Source of the DNA: Afipia sp049747295
GTDB taxonomy: Bacteria; Pseudomonadota; Alphaproteobacteria; Rhizobiales; Xanthobacteraceae
Direction: 5' to 3'
Assembly (NCBI RefSeq): GCF_049747295.1
Contig: NZ_JBMHJM010000003.1
Span: 124,001 to 188,000 of the forward strand
Length of the DNA: 64,000 bases
In this document: in pieces, positions 7,918-16,789 of the stretch
Layout of the letters: each line of letters starts with the position of its first letter
Position numbering within the stretch: position 1 is the first letter of the stretch
The notes under the pieces: generated by a model
Told to the model about the DNA's origin: nothing
Databases searched by the model: none
What the model saw: the letters and a program-made list of their open reading frames with translations, nothing else
Program-made: the position numbers and the translations under genes

Positions 7918-8436
7918 TCACATCAGCATCTTCACGCCGAGCATGCCGGGAGCCATCAACACAGCCGCCCACAGGAATGCAGAGGAAAAATTGGCGAATT
8001 GAAAACGCCAATACGGCATCTCCACCACACCCGCGACGAGCGGCACTGTGGCCCGTAACGGCCCCGAAAAGCGGCCGATGAAGATCCCAAGGACTCCCCA
8101 TTTCTTCATGAACCGCTCCGCCCGCGGCAGCATCTCAGGGAAGCTCGACATCGGCCACATGTGCGCGATGCGATTATGAAACTTGACCCCGATCCAATAG
8201 GAAAGCCAATCGCCGCAAGCGGCCCCCAAACTTCCCGCAAGCCAGACCGGCCAGAAGCTGATTCCGCTCACACCAATCAGCGCGCCGATTGAAACCAGGG
8301 CGCCCCATGCAGGTATGATGAGAGAAAGAAAAGCCAGCGACTCTGCGAACGCGAGCACGAAAACCACAGGCGCGGCCCAGACCTGATGGTCACGGACGAA
8401 CTCTGCCAGCCCGCGGGTCATTTCCTCAAAAGTCAT
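7918..8436 (-). CDS. DedA/SNARE-associated family membrane protein
   Basis: A 172-residue integral membrane protein of the DedA/VTT family, members of which flip or move lipid carriers such as undecaprenyl phosphate and affect envelope stability. Visible family features are the re-entrant region (ESLAFLSLIIPAWGALVSIG) and the motif GRFSGPLRATVPLVAG with its conserved arginine. It is shorter than E. coli DedA (~220) but normal for the short subgroup. It is divergent from parE across ~157 bp and probably forms a single-gene unit. Confidence 0.85.
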   Translation of the reverse strand: MTFEEMTRGLAEFVRDHQVWAAPVVFVLAFAESLAFLSLIIPAWGALVSIGALIGVSGISFWPVWLAGSLGAACGDWLSYWIGVKFHNRIAHMWPMSSFPEMLPRAERFMKKWGVLGIFIGRFSGPLRATVPLVAGVVEMPYWRFQFANFSSAFLWAAVLMAPGMLGVKMLM

Positions 8437-8593
8437 GGATGCCTTGGTTCCCGGCCTTCAATCGAATGGACTCGCTTAGCACGTCGGCTGTCACCTTGTA
8501 CGGGAACCGGCTGCGTCACATTTACAGCCCCAACCGTGGCATAGTGATAGCCAGCGATTCGCCTTTCTCTCCGATTCTGCAAGATTAAAGACC

Positions 8594-10663
8594 ATGTCGA
8601 AATCATTGAAAAGTAACGAAAAAGCGACTAGCGCGTCAAAAGCCGGCCGCGACCTTTTCGCGGCGCCCGACCGCAAGCCGCGCTCGGCTGCCAAGCCCGC
8701 TGCCCGCGCAAGTGGCGCCGAGGCCGGCTACACCGCACGAGATATTGAAGTCCTTGAAGGGCTGGAACCGGTCCGCCGGCGCCCTGGCATGTACATCGGC
8801 GGCACCGACGAGAAGGCGCTGCACCACCTCTTCGCGGAAGTCATCGACAACTCGATGGACGAGGCCCTCGCCGGTCACGCCACGTTCATCGAGGTCATTC
8901 TGACCGCGGATGGCTATCTGGCTGTCAACGACAACGGCCGCGGCATCCCGGTCGATCCCCATCCCAAGTTTCCGAAGAAGTCCGCCCTCGAAATCATCAT
9001 GTGCACGCTGCACGCGGGCGGCAAATTCGATTCCAAGGTCTATGAGACGTCGGGCGGCCTGCACGGCGTCGGCGTGTCCGTGGTGAACGCCCTCTCCACA
9101 CTGCTCGTTGTCGAAGTCGCGCGAAATCAGCAGCTGTACAAAATGACCTTCGAGCGCGGTAAGCCGAAGGGCAAGCTCGAAGAGCTCGGCAAGGTCAATA
9201 ACCGCCGCGGCACCAGCATTCGCTTCAAGCCCGATCCGGAAATCTTTGGCGCGAAAGCAGCTTTCAAACCGCAGCGTCTGTTCAAGATGGCGCGCTCGAA
9301 AGCCTACCTGTTCGGCGGTGTCGAGATCCGCTGGCGTTGCGATCCCGAACTGCTCAAGGGCATCGAGGATGTGCCTGCCGAGGATACCTTCCACTTCCCG
9401 GGCGGCCTCAAGGATTATCTCGCCGCGGCCATTCACGCCGATACGCTGGTGCATCCGGATATCTTCTCCGGCAAATCCGGCCGCAATGGCGCACACGGCG
9501 CCTGCGAATGGGCTGTCGCATGGACCGCGGATGCCGACGGCTTCCTGTCGTCCTACACCAACACCGTTCCCACGCCCGACGGCGGCACGCACGAGGCAGG
9601 CTTCCGCAGCGCGCTCCTGCGCGGCCTGAAGGACTACGCCGAACGCATCGGCCAGGGCAAGAAAGCGGCGTCCGTCACATCCGAGGACTTGATGGTCGGC
9701 GCAGCCGCCATGCTGTCCGTGTTCGTTCGCGAGCCTGAGTTTCAGGGCCAGACCAAGGATCGCCTCGCGACCGCGGAAGCGCAGCGTATCGTGGAACAGG
9801 CGATCAAGGACCCCTTCGATCACTGGCTCACGGGCAACCCGCTGCAGGCCAACAAGCTGCTCGAGTTCGTGGTTGAGCGCGCCGACGAGCGGTTGCGCCG
9901 CCGCGCGGAGAAGGAAATCTCGCGCAAGACCGCGGTGAAGAAACTGAGATTGCCGGGCAAGCTCGCCGACTGCACGAACACCGCAGCGGAAGGCTCCGAG
10001 CTGTTCATCGTCGAAGGTGACTCCGCAGGCGGGAGCGCCAAGCAGGCTCGCGACCGTAAAACCCAGGCCGTGCTGCCGTTGCGCGGAAAAATCCTCAACG
10101 TCGCGTCAGCTACCCGCGACAAGCTGACAGCCAATGCACAGCTTGCCGACCTCATGCAGGCAATCGGCTGCGGCACCGGCGCGCACTACCGTGAAGAAGA
10201 CTTGCGCTACTCGCGCATCATCATCATGACCGACGCCGACGTGGACGGTGCCCACATCGCCTCACTGCTCATCACCTATTTCTACCGGCAAATGCCGCGC
10301 CTGATCGACGAAGGGCATCTGTACCTCGCGGTCCCACCGCTCTATCGCCTCACCCATGGCGCCAAGACGGTCTATGCGCGCGACGAAGCCCATCGCAACG
10401 AACTGCTCAAAACCCAGTTCAACGCCAACGCCAAGGTCGATATCGGCCGCTTTAAAGGCTTGGGCGAGATGATGCCGGCGCAGTTGAAAGAGACCACGAT
10501 GGACCCGGCCAAGCGCACCATGCTCCGCGTGGTTTTGCTGCCGGACGACCGCGAGGGAACGGCCGATTCCGTTGAACGCCTGATGGGCACCAAAGCCGAG
10601 GCCCGTTTCGCATTCATCTCGGACAAGGCCGAATTCGCCAGCGAGGATTTGCTGGACGTGTGA
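8594..10663 (+). CDS. parE: DNA topoisomerase IV subunit B
   Basis: The ATPase subunit of topoisomerase IV, which with ParC decatenates chromosomes. The 689 residues contain the GHKL ATP site (EVIDNSMDEALAG, DNGRGIPVD, GGLHGVGVSVVNALS), the toprim motif EGDSAGGSAKQARDRKTQ at about residue 474 and DADVDGAH at about 546. A lysine- and alanine-rich N-terminal extension of ~45 residues precedes the ATPase domain, as is usual in this group. parC is not in the window. The length and lack of the GyrB insertion favour ParE over GyrB. Confidence 0.95.
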   Translation: MSKSLKSNEKATSASKAGRDLFAAPDRKPRSAAKPAARASGAEAGYTARDIEVLEGLEPVRRRPGMYIGGTDEKALHHLFAEVIDNSMDEALAGHATFIEVILTADGYLAVNDNGRGIPVDPHPKFPKKSALEIIMCTLHAGGKFDSKVYETSGGLHGVGVSVVNALSTLLVVEVARNQQLYKMTFERGKPKGKLEELGKVNNRRGTSIRFKPDPEIFGAKAAFKPQRLFKMARSKAYLFGGVEIRWRCDPELLKGIEDVPAEDTFHFPGGLKDYLAAAIHADTLVHPDIFSGKSGRNGAHGACEWAVAWTADADGFLSSYTNTVPTPDGGTHEAGFRSALLRGLKDYAERIGQGKKAASVTSEDLMVGAAAMLSVFVREPEFQGQTKDRLATAEAQRIVEQAIKDPFDHWLTGNPLQANKLLEFVVERADERLRRRAEKEISRKTAVKKLRLPGKLADCTNTAAEGSELFIVEGDSAGGSAKQARDRKTQAVLPLRGKILNVASATRDKLTANAQLADLMQAIGCGTGAHYREEDLRYSRIIIMTDADVDGAHIASLLITYFYRQMPRLIDEGHLYLAVPPLYRLTHGAKTVYARDEAHRNELLKTQFNANAKVDIGRFKGLGEMMPAQLKETTMDPAKRTMLRVVLLPDDREGTADSVERLMGTKAEARFAFISDKAEFASEDLLDV

Positions 10664-10708
10664 CGGCTTCGACAAGCGTCGAGCCAATTCCTTGCGAGCA
10701 TTGCCGTT

Positions 10709-10903
10709 ATGAGAACTCCCCTGCTCACCATTGGCATGCTCGCGCTTCTGATCGGCCTGCTGTGGATCGGTCAAGGCACGGGTTATGTGCGGTGGCCGCA
10801 ATCAAGCTTCATGATCGATCAGATCAGCTGGGCTTGGTATGGCGGGGGCCTGAGCCTGGTCGGCCTGGTGCTGGTCGTGCTTGCCTATCGCGGCAAATCC
10901 TGA
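10709..10903 (+). CDS. Small two-helix membrane protein, function unknown
   Basis: A 64-residue protein with two hydrophobic segments (about residues 4-22 and 42-60) separated by a short loop with WPQSSFMI. Proteins of this type recur in this bacterial family without an assigned function. It lies 45 nt after parE and 52 nt before the SDR gene, on the same strand, so the three may be co-transcribed. It ends with a short positively charged tail (YRGKS). Confidence 0.65.
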   Translation: MRTPLLTIGMLALLIGLLWIGQGTGYVRWPQSSFMIDQISWAWYGGGLSLVGLVLVVLAYRGKS

Positions 10904-10955
10904 TCGTGTCTCGCGATCCTGCGCGCGATCCCTCAAGAACGTCGATGAGGCTCCT

Positions 10956-11726
10956 ATGACTGCATCTCCTTTCGATCTCTCCGGAAAGGTCGCCATCATC
11001 ACCGGCGGCAATGGCGGCATCGGCCTCGGCATGGCGCGCGGCCTTGCCCGCGCGGGGGCCAGCGTTGTCATTGCGGGACGCAACGAAGCGAAATCAAAAA
11101 GCGCCGCCGCAGAGATCGAGCAGCTCGGCGTGAAGGCATTGCCGCTGAATGTCGATGTGGCGGACAAGGCCGCGGTCATCGGAATGGTCGATGCAACGCT
11201 CTCCGCTTTTGGCCGGCTCGACATCCTGATCAACAATGCCGGCATCAATATCCGCAACCCAGCCGATACGCTCGATCTCGACGATTGGCATAAGGTGATC
11301 GACACCAATCTCACCAGCGCGTTTCTTTGCGCTCAGGCCGTTTATCCGACGATGAAAAAAGCCGGTGGCGGCAAGATCATCAACGTCGGCTCGATGATGT
11401 CGATTTTCGGCGCGGGATTTCTGCCCGCCTACGCCGCCAGCAAAGGCGGCATCGTGCAGTTCACCAAAGCCATCGCGTCGTCCTGGGCGCAAGACAACAT
11501 CCAGGCCAACGCCATCCTGCCGGGCTGGATCGATACCGAATTGACGCGCAGGGGCCGCGTACAAATTCCAACCCTGCATGAGACCGTGCTGGCGCGAACA
11601 CCGGCCAAGCGCTGGGGCAATCCGGATGACCTCGCCGGCACAGCCGTTTTTCTGTCCTCCCCGGCATCCGACTTCCTGACCGGAATTTCGATCCCCGTCG
11701 ACGGCGGCTATTCCGCGCAGGGGTAA
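10956..11726 (+). CDS. Short-chain dehydrogenase/reductase (SDR)
   Basis: A classical SDR of 256 residues. The cofactor motif GGNGGIG lies near the N-terminus, followed by NNAG. The catalytic triad is represented by a serine in the GSMMSIFG stretch and by YAASK. The overall pattern is closest to the gluconate 5-dehydrogenase / 2-deoxygluconate dehydrogenase / glucose dehydrogenase group, but the substrate is not determined. A longer frame begins at 10881 and overlaps the upstream gene; I chose ATG 10956 because GATGAGG stands just before it at the right spacing and the domain starts there. Confidence 0.85.
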   Translation: MTASPFDLSGKVAIITGGNGGIGLGMARGLARAGASVVIAGRNEAKSKSAAAEIEQLGVKALPLNVDVADKAAVIGMVDATLSAFGRLDILINNAGINIRNPADTLDLDDWHKVIDTNLTSAFLCAQAVYPTMKKAGGGKIINVGSMMSIFGAGFLPAYAASKGGIVQFTKAIASSWAQDNIQANAILPGWIDTELTRRGRVQIPTLHETVLARTPAKRWGNPDDLAGTAVFLSSPASDFLTGISIPVDGGYSAQG

Positions 11727-11756
11727 TGCTCGAACTGAAGATCGCAGGCACGTTGA

Positions 11757-11783
11757 GATGATGCAGAAAGATCCTGCGTCATC
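11757..11783. terminator. Hairpin between convergent SDR and caspase genes
   Basis: GATGATGCAG (11757-11766) can pair with CTGCGTCATC (11774-11783) with one G-U pair. It lies between two convergent genes. It lacks a T-tract, so any termination would be weak. Confidence 0.35.
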
Positions 11784-11803
11784 GCGCGAAGTGTCCGGTC
11801 TGT

Positions 11804-13285
11804 CTATTTACGGAAGTTCTTGATCTCGGAGAGGCTGCCGTCCTGATACGTCAGCTCGACCGAGACAGATCGCGTGGCGGCGGGAATTTTCATATACGAC
11901 GGCGGACTATCGGGAATGGCCGACGGATCCTTGGGATTGCAGGGCGGCACTTTGACAAGCTTGTCAGGCACCGTCGTATCGATACCAATGCGCATTTCGC
12001 GGATCGCGCAGCGATACGAGAAGATCTGGGTGAAATAGACCAGCGGCGAATTATAGCCGCCGAAGGACAGCCAGCTCGTCGAGGTCATGTCCAACAATTT
12101 GCGATGGCTGTTGATCAGCGCGGCCTCGGGATCGAACTTGATCGGATACGGCCCCTGCATTTGCCCCATCGGATCGACATAGCGCACCTGGATCGTCGCA
12201 GCCGGCGCATCGCTGGGCAGTTCAATCGATGGATTGGGCATCCGCCGCCGTGTGCGTGGATCGAATGAATCCAGGAATCCCGTCTCCTTGAATTCTCCGC
12301 TTTCACCGAGCCGCCATGAAATCGCCAGCGTCGGATCTGCGATGGAGAAAGAGATCGACCATCCACCATTGTGCCGCATGAAGCTCGCGATCGGCGCATT
12401 GCCGGAATCGTTGATGATCGGTGGCGGCGGGGCGATGGGCAGCGCGGCCAGCTGCGGCAACACTTCGATCGTCCGCTCCCCGTCCTTGGCAGGCTTCAGA
12501 ACGTAATCGCCGACGATCTGATCGTAATACGCCGGTGTCTGCATCCTGTTCACGGCAACGGTCATCTGCCGGACATCGGACTGCGTGCGCTTGGCGATCT
12601 GCACGAGATTAAGGCCCGGCTGGGAAAGCTCACGAACGAAGTTTCGGGTGAACACCGAATTGGGATTGGGATCGCCATCGTTCAGCCGGTCCAGCGCGGT
12701 CTGCTTGGCCCCGGCCGAGAACACCACGAAGACACCTTCCGGCGGATTCATTGCGGCGAGACCGCCGCTCCCACCGATCGCGCGCGTGCCTGTCGCCTCG
12801 AATGGATTGTTGCGACAGGCGTCGAAGACGAAAATCGATGTCCGCGCGCCTCTCGCCTGCACGCGTGAAATCAACCTCTCCGCGGCAAACGCGCCGTCGC
12901 GGATCAATTCCTGCTGCCCCTCCGTCACCGCGGCGATGTCAGTCGGCAGAAGATAATTCTGGCCGTTGATCTCGAACCCATGTCCGGCAAAAAAAACAAA
13001 CGCGGTATCCCCTGGCTCCAGCACCTTGTCGAAGGCCAGCATCGTTTCACTGAAAGCCTGCCGCGTCTGGTTCTCAGCAAACAGAACGGTGAATCCAAGC
13101 TGCTTGAGCGCATCGCTCATGGTCCGCGCGTCATTCACAGCTTTCCGCAATGGCGGAACGTTGCGGTAATCGTTGTTGCCGATGACCAGTGCCACACGCT
13201 TCTCAGCGTGGGCCGATGTATTGCACAGGGCCGCGACGGCGATGACCGCAGCGAGGAGAAACGCTGTTCTGATCCAGAGCTTCAT
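11804..13285 (-). CDS. Secreted caspase-like peptidase (C14 / bacterial metacaspase type)
   Basis: A 493-residue protein with a Sec-type signal peptide (hydrophobic residues 8-20, probable cleavage after THAHA-like residues near 27). A caspase-fold domain follows at about residues 29-270: RVALVIGNNDY, the histidine motif FFAGHG (H102) and the cysteine motif DACRNN (C157). After a proline-rich linker near residue 285, a ~200-residue C-terminal part is beta-rich in appearance and I do not recognise it. Export suggests periplasmic action. The basic P1 specificity typical of metacaspases is family knowledge and not shown here. It is a single-gene unit, convergent with the SDR. Confidence 0.85.
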   Translation of the reverse strand: MKLWIRTAFLLAAVIAVAALCNTSAHAEKRVALVIGNNDYRNVPPLRKAVNDARTMSDALKQLGFTVLFAENQTRQAFSETMLAFDKVLEPGDTAFVFFAGHGFEINGQNYLLPTDIAAVTEGQQELIRDGAFAAERLISRVQARGARTSIFVFDACRNNPFEATGTRAIGGSGGLAAMNPPEGVFVVFSAGAKQTALDRLNDGDPNPNSVFTRNFVRELSQPGLNLVQIAKRTQSDVRQMTVAVNRMQTPAYYDQIVGDYVLKPAKDGERTIEVLPQLAALPIAPPPPIINDSGNAPIASFMRHNGGWSISFSIADPTLAISWRLGESGEFKETGFLDSFDPRTRRRMPNPSIELPSDAPAATIQVRYVDPMGQMQGPYPIKFDPEAALINSHRKLLDMTSTSWLSFGGYNSPLVYFTQIFSYRCAIREMRIGIDTTVPDKLVKVPPCNPKDPSAIPDSPPSYMKIPAATRSVSVELTYQDGSLSEIKNFRK

Positions 13286-13622
13286 GGTTGTGCCCCCAAG
13301 CCGTGCAATTACGACCCCTACCCGTCCACTATGGCATAGTCGCCTGGAACCGGGACGGAGTTCATGAACATTTTGAAGGGTCTGGAACCTGTCAACTTAT
13401 TGTCGTATTAAGCTTTTTTCTGATTTTGCCGTCAAATTCATTGACTTTGGCGGTTTCAAGCCTATGTTTCGCTGCAACGCGGCCAGAATCGACACGTGAT
13501 AGCCTGGTCGGTCGCCTGTCAGCGAATTTTTATCCTCCCCGTGCCATAAAAAAGCGTGCCGTTCCGGGGTTGAGCGCGACAGCTATTCCAAAATCGGAAC
13601 GGCGATTTCGATTAGAGGCTCA
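13286..13622 (+). promoter_or_regulatory. Long upstream region of the DEAD-box helicase gene
   Basis: This 337-nt stretch without a credible gene lies between divergent transcription units (caspase minus, helicase plus). It holds an inverted repeat GCCGTTCC (13558-13565) and GGAACGGC (13596-13603) with a 30-nt loop, immediately before AGAGG and the helicase ATG. A long structured leader would fit helicases that are induced in the cold, but that is inference. Confidence 0.4.
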
Positions 13623-15020
13623 ATGTCCTTTTCCAATCTCGGCCTTTCCGACAAGGTCCTAGCTGCTGTAGCGGCCACTGGTTACACCACTCCCACTCCC
13701 ATCCAAGAAAAAGCCATTCCCCACGTCCTGGCTCGCCGCGATGTGCTCGGTATCGCCCAGACCGGCACCGGCAAGACCGCGGCTTTCGTGCTTCCGATGC
13801 TGACCCTGCTGGAAAAGGGCCGCGCCCGGGCGAGAATGCCCCGCACCCTTATTCTGGAGCCGACGCGCGAGCTCGCAGCGCAGGTCAAGGAGAACTTCGA
13901 TAAGTACGGCGCCGGCCAAAAACTGAACGTCGCGCTTCTGATCGGCGGCGTCTCTTTCGGCGATCAGGACGTCAAGCTGATGCGCGGCGTTGACGTGTTG
14001 ATCGCAACGCCCGGCCGGTTGCTCGACCACACCGAACGCGGCGGCCTGCTGCTCACCGGTGTCGAATTGCTGGTGATCGACGAAGCCGACCGTATGCTGG
14101 ACATGGGCTTCATTCCGGACATTGAACGGATCTGCAAACTGGTCCCCTTCACCCGGCAGACCCTGTTCTTCACGGCCACGATGCCTTCTGAAATTCGCCG
14201 CATTACAGAGACCTTCCTGCACAATCCTGAAAAGGTCGAAGTTTCCAAACCTGCTTCCACTGCTGTGACCGTTACGCAATCCCAAGTCAGCGTCGGCCGC
14301 GAACCCCACGAAAAGCGCGAAGTTCTCCGGCAGTTGCTGCGTGAAGCCAAAGACCTGAAGAACGCAATCATCTTCTGCAATCGGAAACGCGAGGTGGCTT
14401 TGCTGCATCGCTCGTTGCAGAAACACGGCTTCGGCGCCGCCGCCCTTCACGGCGACATGGACCAGTCGGCTCGCATGACGGCGCTCGATCAATTCCGCAA
14501 AGGCGAACTGCCTTTGCTGGTCGCATCCGACGTCGCCGCTCGCGGCCTCGATATCCCTGAAGTCAGCCACGTCTTCAATTTCGACGTGCCTCACCATCCG
14601 GACGACTACGTCCACCGCATCGGCCGCACTGGCCGCGCCGGACGCCTTGGGACCGCCATTTCAATCGTCAGCCCCTCGGACCAGAAATCCCTCCTCGCCA
14701 TCGAAAAGCTGATTGGCCAACCAATTGCCCGGACCGAAACCAATCACATCGTGTCCGCGGAGGCTTCTCCCGTCCCCGCGTCAGACGGGGAAAAAGCTTC
14801 AGGCGATCGCAAGCCGCGCCGCGAAAGATCACGGGGCGGCCGAAACAAGTCTCCGCGTCCGGAAGGCTCCCAACGTCCAGAGGCCGTTGCCGCACCGCAA
14901 CAGCCACCGTCTATTGGACGAGTCCGGCCGGCAGCAGCCTCCCGCGAGCAGTTTTCCGAGCCAGGCGACCATTCCCACCTTCCCGCGTTTCTTCTCCGGC
15001 CTATCCGCGCCCGCGGTTAA
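13623..15020 (+). CDS. DEAD-box ATP-dependent RNA helicase
   Basis: Unwinds short RNA duplexes in ribosome assembly or RNA decay. The 465 residues carry the ordered motifs: Q motif (TPTPIQ), AQTGTGKT, PTRELA, TPGRLLD, DEAD in VIDEADRMLDMGF, TAT, and HRIGRTGRAG in the second RecA lobe. A basic, proline-rich tail of ~90 residues follows and ends in HLPAFLLRP, which recurs in relatives. The closest named type is the RhlE subgroup. It has the start preferred by spacing from AGAGG. The upstream region is long and structured (see that entry). Confidence 0.93.
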   Translation: MSFSNLGLSDKVLAAVAATGYTTPTPIQEKAIPHVLARRDVLGIAQTGTGKTAAFVLPMLTLLEKGRARARMPRTLILEPTRELAAQVKENFDKYGAGQKLNVALLIGGVSFGDQDVKLMRGVDVLIATPGRLLDHTERGGLLLTGVELLVIDEADRMLDMGFIPDIERICKLVPFTRQTLFFTATMPSEIRRITETFLHNPEKVEVSKPASTAVTVTQSQVSVGREPHEKREVLRQLLREAKDLKNAIIFCNRKREVALLHRSLQKHGFGAAALHGDMDQSARMTALDQFRKGELPLLVASDVAARGLDIPEVSHVFNFDVPHHPDDYVHRIGRTGRAGRLGTAISIVSPSDQKSLLAIEKLIGQPIARTETNHIVSAEASPVPASDGEKASGDRKPRRERSRGGRNKSPRPEGSQRPEAVAAPQQPPSIGRVRPAAASREQFSEPGDHSHLPAFLLRPIRARG

Positions 15021-15161
15021 CTTCTCTCTGTCCCCCGGGAATCGTCATCGCCCTAACGGTTCGTTTACGGGTCGTTCACTCTCCTCGCCTAGTTTGCGCT
15101 TGATACTTTAGTATTTCGCGATGGGTGAGGCTGGCGTCACGCCGCCTTGGGGACACAGAAC

Positions 15162-16229
15162 GTGATTGGCCTTCTGGAAGAGCATGAACGCACCATGGCG
15201 TTCGCTGAGGTCGCTTTGGGTCAAATTAGATCCTTGCGCCAGACAGCTGTGCCTCGCAATTACGAGATCTGGTACGTCTACGCGACCGGCTACAACAGTG
15301 CCCTCAACAAGATCATCAATGAAACGCTGGCCCGTAACGGCAAGCTGACCGAATCCGATCTCGATCAGATCTACGAGACCTATCTTTCCCAGATCCGCAC
15401 CACTGAGCGCATCGACAAGGTTGGCTCGCGCGTCATCAGCGAGATCGACGATGTGATGTCCCTCATCACCGATGCGCTGGGAATGACCGCGACCTTCGGC
15501 AACAGCCTTGATGGGGCGACACAGAAGCTTACCAGCGCCAAGGATATCAGCCAGGTCAAAGCCGTCGTCGAGGCGCTGGTCGCTTCCACACGGGAGATGC
15601 AGGAAACCAATCGGGCGCTTGAATCGCGCTTGATGGTGTCGAAGCAGGAAATCTCCAATCTCCAGCACAGCCTTGAAGCTATCCGGACCGAGAGCCTCAC
15701 CGATCCGCTGACATCGCTGGGCAATCGCAAGTACTTCGACCGCGCCATTGAAAGCGCAGTCGCACATGCGACACAGACCAGCGAGCCGTTGTCCTTGTTG
15801 ATGCTCGACATCGACCACTTCAAGTCCTTCAACGACAATTATGGTCACCTGACGGGCGATCAGGTGCTGCGTCTGGTGGCGATGTCGTTGAAACAGACCA
15901 TCAAGGGTCAGGACATTACCGCGCGCTATGGCGGGGAAGAGTTTGCCGTGGTGCTCCCGAATACAGCGCTTCGTCAGGCGCTGACGGTCGCCGACCACAT
16001 TCGCCGCGCCGTGATGTCGAAACAGCTCAAGAAGAAATCGACCGGTGAAATTCTCGGCCGCGTCACCATCTCCGTCGGCGTGTCAATGCTGCAGTCCGGT
16101 GACGACACTGACAGCTTCATCGAACGGGCGGATGCCTGTCTCTATGCGGCCAAACGCAACGGCCGCAATCGCGTGATCTGCGAAGCGGATCCGGAGTTCT
16201 CTCCCAACGACCGCATTCAGGTCGCCTGA
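15162..16229 (+). CDS. Diguanylate cyclase (GGDEF domain)
   Basis: Makes cyclic di-GMP from GTP. The ~190-residue N-terminal region is predicted helical (EEHERTMAFAEVALGQI onward, coiled-coil-like near 145-180) and has no sensor domain I recognise. The GGDEF domain follows: DPLTSLGNR, DIDHFKSFND and the active-site loop YGGEEF (residues 256-261). The product-inhibition I-site, RxxD in many enzymes, reads KGQD here, so feedback may be weakened. No ATG is well placed: a TTG is at 15147, and GTG 15162 has GGGGA eight nt upstream, which I prefer. The 3' end overlaps the tfoX-like gene by 13 nt. Confidence 0.9.
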   Translation: MIGLLEEHERTMAFAEVALGQIRSLRQTAVPRNYEIWYVYATGYNSALNKIINETLARNGKLTESDLDQIYETYLSQIRTTERIDKVGSRVISEIDDVMSLITDALGMTATFGNSLDGATQKLTSAKDISQVKAVVEALVASTREMQETNRALESRLMVSKQEISNLQHSLEAIRTESLTDPLTSLGNRKYFDRAIESAVAHATQTSEPLSLLMLDIDHFKSFNDNYGHLTGDQVLRLVAMSLKQTIKGQDITARYGGEEFAVVLPNTALRQALTVADHIRRAVMSKQLKKKSTGEILGRVTISVGVSMLQSGDDTDSFIERADACLYAAKRNGRNRVICEADPEFSPNDRIQVA

Positions 16230-16789
16230 GACTTTCTCCCGCCGGTCTTTCGACCGGCTTTTTTATGTCCGGCTTTCTTTTTGGCAGCGCGGCTGGATGT
16301 CCTGCGCTTCGCAGCCATCGTCCGCGACGCCGTCTTTTTGGTCTTCTTTGTTGGCTTCAAGACCTCGGACTTTGGTTTCGTCGGCTTCGAGTTCGCAGAT
16401 TTGGATTTCGCAGATTTGGATTTCGCGGGCTTCTTTTTCACGCCTGACTTCTTGGCTGCCGCGCGCTTGGCTGCTTCGACAGCTTCGCGAGCCCACACCG
16501 CAAGCTCTTCCGGATCGTCATAAAGCCGTTCCGGCAGATGCCGATAGGACTTCACAACGATCGTTTTGTTTTTGGTGTCGTACTGGAAGGGCTCGGCGCC
16601 CTCGGCCTCGTACCGGGCGACGGTCTGATCATCGACCCTGAAAATAATGCCGGCTCTCAGCGCCATGGCGAAGTTCACGCCATCGGCGACGATGCCATAG
16701 CCGCTGAACATGCGGCGAAGAGCGATAAATCCGAATTGAGAGAAGAGATCGACAAGATAGTCGCGGTCCATGGCCGGACCGGACACCAT
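16217..16789 (-). CDS. TfoX N-terminal domain protein with histone-H1-like tail
   Basis: 190 residues if it starts at ATG 16789, which shares its A with the TAA of sufA (TAATG), a typical coupling signal; a longer frame from 16840 would overlap sufA. Residues ~8-105 match the TfoX N-terminal domain (MDRDYLVDLFSQFG, RRMFSGYGI). The last ~80 residues are nearly all Lys, Ala, Ser and Thr, like histone H1 or AlgP tails. The DNA has a tandem 15-bp repeat there (16392-16421). TfoX in gamma-proteobacteria controls competence; the role of this short form is unknown. It is the last gene of the suf operon. Confidence 0.8.
   Translation of the reverse strand: MVSGPAMDRDYLVDLFSQFGFIALRRMFSGYGIVADGVNFAMALRAGIIFRVDDQTVARYEAEGAEPFQYDTKNKTIVVKSYRHLPERLYDDPEELAVWAREAVEAAKRAAAKKSGVKKKPAKSKSAKSKSANSKPTKPKSEVLKPTKKTKKTASRTMAAKRRTSSRAAKKKAGHKKAGRKTGGRKSQAT
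16241..16264 (+). terminator. Intrinsic terminator of the diguanylate cyclase gene, inside the tfoX-like coding end
   Basis: GCCGGTC (16241-16247), loop TTTC, GACCGGC (16252-16258), T6 (16259-16264). On the opposite strand the same bases encode the last lysine-rich residues of the TfoX-domain protein. Confidence 0.85.
16392..16421. repeat. Tandem 15-bp repeat in the lysine-rich tail of the tfoX-like gene
   Basis: TTCGCAGATTTGGAT occurs twice in direct tandem (16392-16406 and 16407-16421), in frame. It duplicates five residues of the tail, and such units can expand or contract. Confidence 0.85.

Noticed and set aside
13384..13410. EcfG-type promoter before the DEAD-box helicase
   Set aside because: GGAAC is followed at the right distance by GTA and not GTT; the match is too weak.
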